Below, in pieces: positions 10,200 through 19,547 of a stretch of 64,000 nt of DNA. The stretch spans positions 1 through 64,000 of the forward strand of contig JAISAS010000004.1 in NCBI GenBank assembly GCA_031266535.1, in the 5' to 3' direction. The number at the start of each line of letters is the position of its first letter. Within the stretch, counting starts at the first letter, position 1. Made by a program: the position numbers and the translations under genes. The notes beneath the pieces are model-generated. The model searched no databases, was not told the origin of the DNA, and saw only the letters and a list, made by a program, of their open reading frames with translations. The stretch comes from Endomicrobium sp. (GTDB taxonomy: Bacteria; Elusimicrobiota; Endomicrobiia; Endomicrobiales; Endomicrobiaceae).

Positions 10200-12047
10200 G
10201 TGTGTAATATATTAAATAGTATAAATAATCCTCAAGATTTAAAAAAAATAAAAAAAGAGGATCTTAATATACTTGCCGCAGAAATAAGGAATAAAATAAT
10301 AAATATAACTTCTCGTAATGGTGGACATTTAGCATCAAGTCTCGGAGTTGTTGATTTGACTGTTGCAATTCACTATGTATTTAACGCTCCTTATGATAAA
10401 ATAATTTGGGATGTGGGACATCAGTCATATGCACATAAAATTCTTACAGAAAGGAAGAATAAATTTAGTACGTTAAGAATTTATAATGGATTAAGTGGTT
10501 TTCCTAAAAGACTAGAATCAGAATATGATTCTTTTGGTACTGGACATGCTTCAACTTCAATTTCTGTTGCTTTAGGGTTTGCTGTAGCAAGAGACTTAAA
10601 AAATGAAGATCATAAAGTAATAGCCATTATAGGAGATGGAGCTATGACAGGTGGACTTGCTTTTGAAGGTTTACAGAATGCTGGACATTTAAAAAAAAAT
10701 ATGTTTGTTATTTTAAACGATAACGAGATGTTTATTTCACAAAAAGTAGGGGCTGTAGCTGGATATTTTGCAAGATTGTTAACTGCTGGTATGGCAAGAA
10801 AATTTGAAGAAAAAGTAATGCAAACTGTAAGTAGGTTTCGTAGTTTTGGTTCGCCATTTGGTAAATTGATAAAAAGAGTAAAGGTTATGCTTTTTCCAGG
10901 GATGTTATTTGAAGAAATGGGTTTTACATATATAGGTCCTGTTCAAGGGCATAATATAAACAATCTCATAATTATGTTTGAAAATCTAAAGGATATGAAG
11001 GGTCCAGTATTATTACATGTTATTACAAAAAAAGGTAAGGGATATATACATGCTGAAGAAAATCCTACAAAATTTCATGGGGTTGAAAAATTTGATATTA
11101 CAACAGGTAAAATAGTACAAAAAAAGGAAATTACTTATACAAATATTTTTTCTGATACGCTTATAAAATTGGCTCAAAATGATAAAAAAATAATTGCAGT
11201 TACAGCTGCTATGCCTGAAGGAACAGGTCTTGACAAGTTCGCGAAATACTTCAAAAACAGGTATTTTGATGTAGGTATTGCCGAAGGGCATGCAGTAACT
11301 TTTGCTGCGGCAATGGCAGCTAATGGTATGCGCCCAGTATGTGCTATATATTCAACTTTTATGCAAAGAGCTATCGACAATATTATACATGATGTTGCTT
11401 TACAAAATCTTCCTGTTGTTTTCGTTTTAGACAGGGCAGGTTTAGTTGGAGAAGATGGAAGTACACATCATGGAATTTTTGATTTGTCGTATTTAAAATA
11501 TATTCCAAATGTTATTATTATGATCCCATCTGATGGAAATGAGTTGCAACATATGCTTAAAACTGCTTTAAATTCTAATAAACCATGTGTTATAAGGTAT
11601 CCTAAAAAGAGTTTATGTACAAGTGTTGTTTTAGATGAAGTACCACATGTGCTTCAAATGGGAGTAGCTACAATTTTAAAAAGTGGAAGTGATATTTGTT
11701 TTCTTGCAGTCGGTGATCATGTTTGGACAAGTCTGCAGGCTGCAAATTTACTTGCTGAGAAAAATATCGAAGCTTCTGTTGTAAATATGAGATTTTTAAA
11801 GCCCCTTGATGTTCATATTATAATGGAAATTTTAAAAAAAACGAAAAAATTTATTACAATCGAAGAAAATGTTCTAGTTGGTGGTATTGGTGAAAGTATA
11901 AAATCTTTTTTGTGTAATAGCGAAGCTATCGTTGAATGTGTAGGACTTCCTGATGAATTTATAGATCATGGTAATATTGGATTGTTAAGAGAAAAATATG
12001 GACTTACTCCAAGGGGTATAGTAGAAAAAGCGTTGACAATACTTTAA
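10200..12047 (+). CDS. dxs: 1-deoxy-D-xylulose-5-phosphate synthase
   Basis: 615 aa; GHASTSISVALGFA, IIGDGAMTGGLAFEGLQNAG, DRAGLVGEDGSTHHGIFDLSYL, IRYPK. Confidence 0.96.
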   Translation: MCNILNSINNPQDLKKIKKEDLNILAAEIRNKIINITSRNGGHLASSLGVVDLTVAIHYVFNAPYDKIIWDVGHQSYAHKILTERKNKFSTLRIYNGLSGFPKRLESEYDSFGTGHASTSISVALGFAVARDLKNEDHKVIAIIGDGAMTGGLAFEGLQNAGHLKKNMFVILNDNEMFISQKVGAVAGYFARLLTAGMARKFEEKVMQTVSRFRSFGSPFGKLIKRVKVMLFPGMLFEEMGFTYIGPVQGHNINNLIIMFENLKDMKGPVLLHVITKKGKGYIHAEENPTKFHGVEKFDITTGKIVQKKEITYTNIFSDTLIKLAQNDKKIIAVTAAMPEGTGLDKFAKYFKNRYFDVGIAEGHAVTFAAAMAANGMRPVCAIYSTFMQRAIDNIIHDVALQNLPVVFVLDRAGLVGEDGSTHHGIFDLSYLKYIPNVIIMIPSDGNELQHMLKTALNSNKPCVIRYPKKSLCTSVVLDEVPHVLQMGVATILKSGSDICFLAVGDHVWTSLQAANLLAEKNIEASVVNMRFLKPLDVHIIMEILKKTKKFITIEENVLVGGIGESIKSFLCNSEAIVECVGLPDEFIDHGNIGLLREKYGLTPRGIVEKALTIL

Positions 12048-12141
12048 GTATTATTTGTTTATCTTTATTCTAGTTATATAAATTAAAAATACTATATTAA
12101 TTTTTAGTTTATAGTTTGGTGAATAGTGTTTTTATAGATAT

Positions 12142-12894
12142 ATGAAAGATATATTATTAAAAAATAAAAAAAACAAAAAACGTTTAGATGTTTTTCTTTT
12201 TGAAAAAGGTTTTGTGCAGACTCGAACAAGTGCTCAGGCTTTTATAATGAGTGGGAGTGTTTATGTAAATGGAAAAGTTCAATATAAACCTTGTACTTTA
12301 TTGTGTGGAGAAGAAATTATTGAACTTAAAAACATAAATCCATATGTTTCCCGTGGCGGTTTAAAATTAGCCTCAGCTTTAGATATTCTTAACATTGATT
12401 TAATAGGATGTATTTGTTTAGATATAGGAGCGTCAACAGGTGGATTTACGGATTGTATGTTACAGAGAGGTGCAATAAAAATTTATGCAGTAGATGTTGG
12501 GAAAGGTCAGTTACACTATAAACTAAGGCGTGATAAGCGCGTAATAAATATTGAAAATGTAAATTTTAGATATTTTGATAATTTTTTACTAAAAGAAAAT
12601 GTAAATTTTGTGACTGTAGATGTTTCATTTATATCTCTTAATAAAATTTTACCTGTGGTATACAAAGTTATTTCAAATAATTGTTTTGTTTTAATTATGG
12701 TAAAACCTCAATTTGAACTTGAATTATATGAGATAAAAAAAGGTGTTGTTAGGGATGAAAAGTTAAGACAAAAAGCTATACTTAAAGTTAAGCAAATTGC
12801 TTTATACTTAAAATTTACAATTATTTCTGAAACAGATTCTGCAATTAAGGGTAGAAAGGGAAATTTAGAACATTTTATACTATTACAAAAGTAA
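12142..12894 (+). CDS. tlyA: TlyA family rRNA (cytidine-2'-O)-methyltransferase
   Basis: S4 domain (KRLDVFLFEKGFVQTRTSAQAFIMSGSVYVNG) plus LDIGASTGGFTDCMLQRGA, MVKPQFE. Confidence 0.92.
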   Translation: MKDILLKNKKNKKRLDVFLFEKGFVQTRTSAQAFIMSGSVYVNGKVQYKPCTLLCGEEIIELKNINPYVSRGGLKLASALDILNIDLIGCICLDIGASTGGFTDCMLQRGAIKIYAVDVGKGQLHYKLRRDKRVINIENVNFRYFDNFLLKENVNFVTVDVSFISLNKILPVVYKVISNNCFVLIMVKPQFELELYEIKKGVVRDEKLRQKAILKVKQIALYLKFTIISETDSAIKGRKGNLEHFILLQK

Positions 12895-12954
12895 TTTAAT
12901 TGTAAAATTTTAGATAAGTATAAAAATAAATATTTCAGTAGAGGTGAGAAGATT

Positions 12955-15396
12955 GTGTTGAGTTATGATTATACTAAGATTGAGAAAAAATGGCAAAAAA
13001 AATGGATAGAGAGTAAAATTTTTGAAAGTAAAGAAGTCCAGGGAAAAGAAAAATATTACTGTCTTTCTATGTTCTCTTATCCATCAGGTAACTTGCATAT
13101 GGGGCATTTCAGAAACTATAGTATAGGTGATGTACTTGCACGTTTTTATAAAATGAAAGGAAAAAATATTTTGCATCCTGTAGGGTGGGATGCTTTTGGA
13201 CTTCCTGCTGAAAATGCAGCTATAAAGAACAATATTCATCCTTTCAAATGGACGAAACGAAATATTAACTGTATGAGAAAACAACTTAAATCTTTTGGTA
13301 TTTCTTATGATTGGAGTAGGGAGATTACAACTTGTGATCCGAGATACTATAAATGGAGTCAATGGTTATTTATAAAAATGTGGCAAAAAGGGTTAATTTT
13401 TAGAAAGAACGCAAATGTCAACTGGTGTTCATCATGTAATACTGTTCTTGCAAATGAACAAGTTTTGAATGGTATATGTTGGAGATGTAGTAATCGTACA
13501 GAACATATAAATTTAGAACAATGGTTTATAAAGATTACAAATTATGCTGATGAACTTTTGAGTGGACATAAATATTTAATTGGATGGCCAAAACAAGTTA
13601 TAGTGATGCAGAAGGATTGGATAGGAAAATCTTTTGGTGTTGAGATAAATTTTACATTAAGTGGATCTGATAAAAAATTAAAAGTATTTACTACCAAGCC
13701 AGAAACACTTTTTGGCGTAACTTTTATAGTTGTAGCACCTGAAAATGAAATTATAAATGAAATAAGTACTAGAATTAAAAATTATGATAAAGTTTTAGAA
13801 TATATAAATATGAGCAAGGAAAAATCAAATATAGATAGAGTTTCATGTAGACAAAAAACTGGTATAAAACTCGAAGGAATTATGGCCATAAATCCTGCAA
13901 CTAAAAAAAGAATTCCTGTTTTTACAGCTGATTATGTTTTATCTACATATGCTACTGGAGCAATTATGGCTGTACCTGCTCATGATCAAAGAGATTGGGA
14001 ATTTGCAAAAAAAAAAGGTATTCCTATCATAAAAATTATAGCAAATGAAGATAATTCTTCAGTAGATAAATGTGCCTACGAAGGTGAAGGTATTCTTATA
14101 AATTCAAAACAATTTGATGGAATAAGATCTATAGAAGCTTCTAATATAGTTTCGGAATGGATTGAAAAACAGAATTTTGGAAAAAAAACAACAAATTTTA
14201 AGCTTAAAGATTGGCTTATATCAAGACAAAGATATTGGGGTACTCCAATACCTATGATTCATTGTAAAATATGTGGTGTAGTTCCTGTATTAGATAAAGA
14301 TTTACCGGTAATATTACCAAAAAATATTAATTTTACTGGAAAAAGCGAATCTCCATTAAAATCTAATAAAGTTTTTTTAAGTGTGAAGTGTCCTCAGTGT
14401 AATATGGATGCTACGAGGGAGACAGATACTATGGATACTTTTATAGATTCTTCGTGGTATTATTTAAGATATTGTGATGCTCGTAATATGAATGTTGCTT
14501 TTGATACTGCAAAGGTAAATTATTGGATGCCTGTAGATCAATATATTGGGGGTATAGAACATGCATGTATGCACTTAATATACTCAAGGTTTTGGTATAA
14601 AGTTATGAGGGATTTAAATTTTGTAAAACATGATGAACCTTTTGTTAATCTTTTAACTCAAGGAATGGTAACATTAAATGGGAATGTTATGTCTAAATCA
14701 AAGGGAAATATTGTAAATCCTGATAAAATAATTAAAAAATATGGTGTAGATACTGCAAGACTTTTTATTCTTTTTTCTGGTCCACCACAAAAACAGCTTG
14801 ATTGGTCTGAAAAAGGAATTGAGGGATGTTGGAAATTTATAAATAGGATATGGCTTCTTTTTGACATGGTTAATAAAAAAGCTGAAATTAAAGCATCTGA
14901 AAAGGATAAATCAGATATTTTGAAAATAATGCATCAAACGATAAAAAAAGTTACCATAAATGTTGGAAAAACAGCTCGATTTAACACAGCTATTTCTTCT
15001 ATTATGGAGCTTGTTAATGCTTTATATAGATATAAACATCATTTAAATGATAATGGAGTCTCTATGATAGTGTATAAAACCGTAATACTTTTAATGACTC
15101 CGTTTACACCTCATGTTTGCGAAGAGATATGGGAAATGTTGGGTTATAATGAATATATATCTACACATATGTGGCCAAATTATAATGAAAACGTTTTAAA
15201 AAAATATTATGTTGAACTTCCAGTCCAAATAAATGGCAAATTAAAAGGGAAAATAACTGTATCTATGAAATATGATGAGTACGAAGTTAAAAAAGTGATA
15301 AATGCAAACGAAAAAATAATGCTGTATTTAAAAAATAAACATATAACAAAGTTTATATATATTAAAAATAAAATTATTAGCATTGTTGCTAATTAG
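12955..15396 (+). CDS. leuS: leucyl-tRNA synthetase
   Basis: 813 aa; PSGNLHMGHFRNYSIGD (HIGH), YIGGIEHACMHLIYSRFW, MSKSKGN (KMSKS); GTG start. Confidence 0.97.
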   Translation: MLSYDYTKIEKKWQKKWIESKIFESKEVQGKEKYYCLSMFSYPSGNLHMGHFRNYSIGDVLARFYKMKGKNILHPVGWDAFGLPAENAAIKNNIHPFKWTKRNINCMRKQLKSFGISYDWSREITTCDPRYYKWSQWLFIKMWQKGLIFRKNANVNWCSSCNTVLANEQVLNGICWRCSNRTEHINLEQWFIKITNYADELLSGHKYLIGWPKQVIVMQKDWIGKSFGVEINFTLSGSDKKLKVFTTKPETLFGVTFIVVAPENEIINEISTRIKNYDKVLEYINMSKEKSNIDRVSCRQKTGIKLEGIMAINPATKKRIPVFTADYVLSTYATGAIMAVPAHDQRDWEFAKKKGIPIIKIIANEDNSSVDKCAYEGEGILINSKQFDGIRSIEASNIVSEWIEKQNFGKKTTNFKLKDWLISRQRYWGTPIPMIHCKICGVVPVLDKDLPVILPKNINFTGKSESPLKSNKVFLSVKCPQCNMDATRETDTMDTFIDSSWYYLRYCDARNMNVAFDTAKVNYWMPVDQYIGGIEHACMHLIYSRFWYKVMRDLNFVKHDEPFVNLLTQGMVTLNGNVMSKSKGNIVNPDKIIKKYGVDTARLFILFSGPPQKQLDWSEKGIEGCWKFINRIWLLFDMVNKKAEIKASEKDKSDILKIMHQTIKKVTINVGKTARFNTAISSIMELVNALYRYKHHLNDNGVSMIVYKTVILLMTPFTPHVCEEIWEMLGYNEYISTHMWPNYNENVLKKYYVELPVQINGKLKGKITVSMKYDEYEVKKVINANEKIMLYLKNKHITKFIYIKNKIISIVAN

Positions 15397-15478
15397 AAGC
15401 GATTTTATGTTCTCTAAAATTAAAAGATTAGGTATTATGTGAAAGAATAGTGAAATATATATAATAAGTGATAGTATT

Positions 15479-16018
15479 TTGAATGTTATGAAAAAATTTA
15501 TATTGAATTTATTTCTATTTTTTTTATTCTATATTGGATTATCGTCATGTGTTTCGTTTAGAGATTCTGTTTTAAATACTTCATCTAAATTTAGTAAAAA
15601 AATTTATGTTAAGCCTTTTATAAATAATGTTAAGCAGTTTGGACTTGAAGTCAAATTTACAAATATCTTTATAAATGAATTATTAAATGATGGACGTTTT
15701 TCTCTTGTAAATGTTGAAGAAGAAGCTGATGTTATTTTAGTTGTTAAAGTAGAAAAATATGTCCTTGAATTACTTATTAGTGATGATGAGTTTTATAGAC
15801 TTTGGGTTGTAATTGATGTTTTATTTATTGATAAAGATAGTGATACAATTTTATGGCATGAAACTATGAAATGTATGCAGATTTTTACAAAAAAATTTAA
15901 AAATGATTTAACGAATAATTTAGTAGATGATAGTATAAGTGAAGCGAAAGCAAGAGAATTTGTATGGGAAAGATTATCAAGAAATATAATTAGAAAAATG
16001 ATACTAAAAAAATCATAA
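15479..16018 (+). CDS. LptE-like LPS assembly lipoprotein
   Basis: N-terminal lipobox (GLSSC); position between leuS and holA as in the conserved leuS-lptE-holA order. Confidence 0.6.
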   Translation: MNVMKKFILNLFLFFLFYIGLSSCVSFRDSVLNTSSKFSKKIYVKPFINNVKQFGLEVKFTNIFINELLNDGRFSLVNVEEEADVILVVKVEKYVLELLISDDEFYRLWVVIDVLFIDKDSDTILWHETMKCMQIFTKKFKNDLTNNLVDDSISEAKAREFVWERLSRNIIRKMILKKS

Positions 16019-16146
16019 AAAATTTAATTTTGTATTTGATAAAAAGCTGAATATATTTTACTTGTATTGCAATGTAAAAATTGTGTTTGTAAAATTGAAT
16101 AAAGATTTTTTTAATAAATTAATAACTCTAGGTAATAAAAGTAGAT

Positions 16147-17169
16147 ATGTTGAAAATTCATAGTTTTAACAACTTTATGTCATCTAATGAAATATCTCCA
16201 ATTTATCTGTTTGCAGGTGATGAACATTATTTTTTAGATAAATGTTTGAATAAAATTGAAAATCTTTTTGTTGTAGATGATTTCAATAAAGAAGTTTTTT
16301 ATTCTTTAGAATCTTCAACAAAGGATATATTAAGTTCTCTTCAAACTTTTCATTTTATGAATAAAAGAAAAGTTGTTGTCATTAAAGATCTTGATAAAAT
16401 TAAATCATCTGATGCTGAAAAACTTATAGGCTACTTGTCAAATATAATAGAATCTTCATGTCTTGTACTTTTATATTTTGGTAATTATAAAAAGGATATG
16501 ATTGCAAAAAGAAAAGAACTAGTAAATAAGTGTATTTCTTCAAAATATTGTACATTTGTAGATTGTATGAAATTACATTATAGAGAAACGATAGAGTTTA
16601 TAAAAAATAAATTTATTTTGGAAAAGAAAGTAATTTCAGATGATGTAATTTTAAAGATTATTGAACAAAATGGTACTGATTTGTTAAATATTTTAAGCGA
16701 AATAGAGAAGTTTTTGTTATTTATTGGCAAAAATGAAAAAAATGTTACTATAAAAACTTTTGAAAAAATAAAAGGGTATACAAAGGAAATAAACATACAT
16801 ACTTTATCTTTTTTGATCGAAGAAAAAAATTTAAAGAAATCTATATTTGTTTTAGAAAAGTTATTGAATGAAGGTGAAGAAGCAATCGCAATATTATATG
16901 TAATTTTTTTTACAATAAGAAAAATGCTTGTTGCTAAGAGTTTATTAGAAGAACAACTTATGTCTATTTCAGAAATTGCTCTAACGCTTAAAATACATAA
17001 TTTTTACATAGAAAATTTTTTTATAAATTTAAAGAAACATAATATGTGTACGTTAAGAGTTGGCTTGAAAAAAATATTAGAAGCGGATATTAATATTAAA
17101 ACAAATAATGGTTGTGCAATATTAGCATTAGAAAAGATTGTGTTTTATATTTGTAAATCAGATAAATAA
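16147..17169 (+). CDS. holA: DNA polymerase III delta subunit
   Basis: PIYLFAGDEHYFLDKCLNKI N-terminus, 340 aa, position downstream of leuS-lptE. Confidence 0.85.
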   Translation: MLKIHSFNNFMSSNEISPIYLFAGDEHYFLDKCLNKIENLFVVDDFNKEVFYSLESSTKDILSSLQTFHFMNKRKVVVIKDLDKIKSSDAEKLIGYLSNIIESSCLVLLYFGNYKKDMIAKRKELVNKCISSKYCTFVDCMKLHYRETIEFIKNKFILEKKVISDDVILKIIEQNGTDLLNILSEIEKFLLFIGKNEKNVTIKTFEKIKGYTKEINIHTLSFLIEEKNLKKSIFVLEKLLNEGEEAIAILYVIFFTIRKMLVAKSLLEEQLMSISEIALTLKIHNFYIENFFINLKKHNMCTLRVGLKKILEADINIKTNNGCAILALEKIVFYICKSDK

Positions 17170-17418
17170 TAATTTTTTACATACAGATATGCAAATAGAA
17201 AACTTTTAAAAAATAATTTATGAATTAAAAATGATCTTATGTAAGTTGGTTTCTTTGGAAACATAAAGACATATATATTTAATAATATACCATAAATATT
17301 AAATTTTTAAGTTAAGGATAAGGGTATATTATTTTTAAATTATCTATATAATAACTATGCAATAAAATAAAAATTTGAAGAGATATATAAATTTTATATA
17401 TTTTTTATGCTTTTTTGG

Positions 17419-18129
17419 TCAATCAATAAAATATTCTACGATAAAAATAAAAATTGTACCGATAAATAGCATCAAAGGGATAAATCTATTCTTACATTTA
17501 TGTGTTTCTGGAATCAAATCAGAAGCTGAAAGAAAAATAAAAGATCCTGCTGTTATTCCGAGTAAATTTCCTTGAGTAGAATTAGATATATTTTTAAGTA
17601 AAAATATTCCTAAAATTGTACCTATTGGTGTAAATCCAGCTGTAAGGAGTGAAAAATTAAAAATTTTTTTTTTAGAGATACCTTTGTGCATTAAAATCCC
17701 TGAAATTGTTATTCCATCAGGAAGTTTGTGTAGTAATATTGCTAGTGTTGTGAGAATTCCTATGTTTGCTTTAAAGCTTGCTGCGATCATAAATCCATCA
17801 ATTATAGAATGTAGTGACAGTCCTGTAACGGACATTATTCCTGTGTGTTTAATACATTTATTGTCATGGCATGGATGAAATAAAAGAACGAACTGTAGAA
17901 AAAACATAATTAAAAAACCTAAAAGAACATACATCATTATTTCATAGTTGTTTAGATTAAATTTTAAGCCTTCTGGTATTAGATGTGTAAAAGTTAGTGT
18001 AAGCATTACACCAGCTGCAAAATTTATTATAAAAAAAGAATTTTTCTCGGACCATTTATGAAATGTTAATATTATAACAGTACCTATCATTGCTGCGCTT
18101 GCAGCTATGAGCGAATAAATGATTACCAT
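17419..18129 (-). CDS. ZIP family divalent metal transporter
   Basis: HLIPEG, HSIIDGFMIAASF, LLHKLPDGITISGIL, DLIPETHK ZIP motifs, multi-TM. Confidence 0.88.
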   Translation of the reverse strand: MVIIYSLIAASAAMIGTVIILTFHKWSEKNSFFIINFAAGVMLTLTFTHLIPEGLKFNLNNYEIMMYVLLGFLIMFFLQFVLLFHPCHDNKCIKHTGIMSVTGLSLHSIIDGFMIAASFKANIGILTTLAILLHKLPDGITISGILMHKGISKKKIFNFSLLTAGFTPIGTILGIFLLKNISNSTQGNLLGITAGSFIFLSASDLIPETHKCKNRFIPLMLFIGTIFIFIVEYFID

Positions 18130-18326
18130 TTTCCCTTCTTTTTGATTAATATTTATATAAAAATTAATCTATACAACACAGTATTTAAATCTTTATAATA
18201 ATACAAAAAATACATTCAGGTTGTATAAATTTTAGCAACAAAAACCAAAGTAAAAAATAAATAATTTTATGTTTAATAATAAGTCAAAAAATAAGAATTA
18301 TTTAAAAAATCATAAAAAAATTTACA

Positions 18327-19382
18327 CTACGTATAAATTTGCGTTGCCATTTTATTCCAATTTAGTTCACAGCTGTTTTTCTCAGTGAATTCTATAACAT
18401 TTTTCATTATTTTTACGGCTTTATCTGGATATGCTCCAATTGATGTTTCAGCTGAAAGCATAACATAAGAAGTTCCATCTAAAACAGCATTTGCAATATC
18501 ATTTACCTCGGCTCTTGTAGGGATAGGATTTTTAATCATACTTTCAAGCATTTGAGTTGCTGTTATTGTAAATATATTATGGGCTTTACACTGTGCTATT
18601 ATATATTTCTGTACCATAGGGAGTGTCCAAAGTGGAATTGAAATTCCTAAATCACCTCTTGCAACCATTATACCACTGCATTTTTTAATAATATCCATAA
18701 GATTATCAATTCCTGCTTTATCTTCAATTTTTGCAATAAGTTTGCATGTTGTATTATTTCTTGTTTTTAAAATGTCAATCAAAGGTTTCATATCATCAGC
18801 GTTTCTAACAAAAGAATTTGCTATAAAATCTACACCATATTTTAATGCAAACATCATATGATCTCTATCTTTTTCTTCTAAAAGAGGGAAATTTAATTTA
18901 GCTTCTGGAATATTTATACCTTTGTTCATTTTTAAAATATAATTATTTTGAACTTCAGTTATAAGTTCTTCTTTTTTAGAAGATAGAACTTTAAGTACAA
19001 GATTTCCATCATCTATAAATATACAAATTCCATTTTCTATATCTGTAAGTGTATTAGCATAATCTATCGGTATCTTTTCATTATTACCTACAATTTTTTT
19101 GTTTGTAAGAATAAGCTTCTGCTTACTTTTAAGTTTTATTTCACCACTTTCGATAGCACCTACTCTTATTCTATGTCCCTCAAGATCTGCAAGAATTTTT
19201 ACATTTGTCCCATATTTCTTATTTAAGATTTTTATTAAATCGAAATCTTTTTTATAAAGTTCATAAGTCCCATGTGAAAAATTAAATCTTACTATTGTCA
19301 TACCAGCATCAACCATTTTTTTTAGAACATTAATAGAACGTATAGATGGTCCCATAGTACAAATAATTCCAGTATCAGTCAC
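18327..19382 (-). CDS. pyk: pyruvate kinase-like protein, short form lacking the C-terminal domain
   Basis: RFNFSHG, KIEDKAGIDN, IMVARGDLGISIPL, ITATQMLESMIKNPIPTRAEVNDIANAVLDGTSYVMLSAETSIGAYP; ends at 351 aa. Confidence 0.85.
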   Translation of the reverse strand: MTDTGIICTMGPSIRSINVLKKMVDAGMTIVRFNFSHGTYELYKKDFDLIKILNKKYGTNVKILADLEGHRIRVGAIESGEIKLKSKQKLILTNKKIVGNNEKIPIDYANTLTDIENGICIFIDDGNLVLKVLSSKKEELITEVQNNYILKMNKGINIPEAKLNFPLLEEKDRDHMMFALKYGVDFIANSFVRNADDMKPLIDILKTRNNTTCKLIAKIEDKAGIDNLMDIIKKCSGIMVARGDLGISIPLWTLPMVQKYIIAQCKAHNIFTITATQMLESMIKNPIPTRAEVNDIANAVLDGTSYVMLSAETSIGAYPDKAVKIMKNVIEFTEKNSCELNWNKMATQIYT

Positions 19383-19547
19383 TTTTAAATTAACTCCTTT
19401 AATTATATTTAGTTTGTATATATTATTATATCTAATTTATTTATTTTTTTAAATTGAAAAATTCTTTACATTAATGTAACACTGAATATTAGTATGTTAG
19501 AATAATAAATTTACATAAGAAAATTATTATAAAAAATAAAAGCAGTT

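Noticed and set aside
17375-17878. Plus-strand ORFs opposite the ZIP transporter gene
   Set aside because: Complement of conserved ZIP motifs; no independent support
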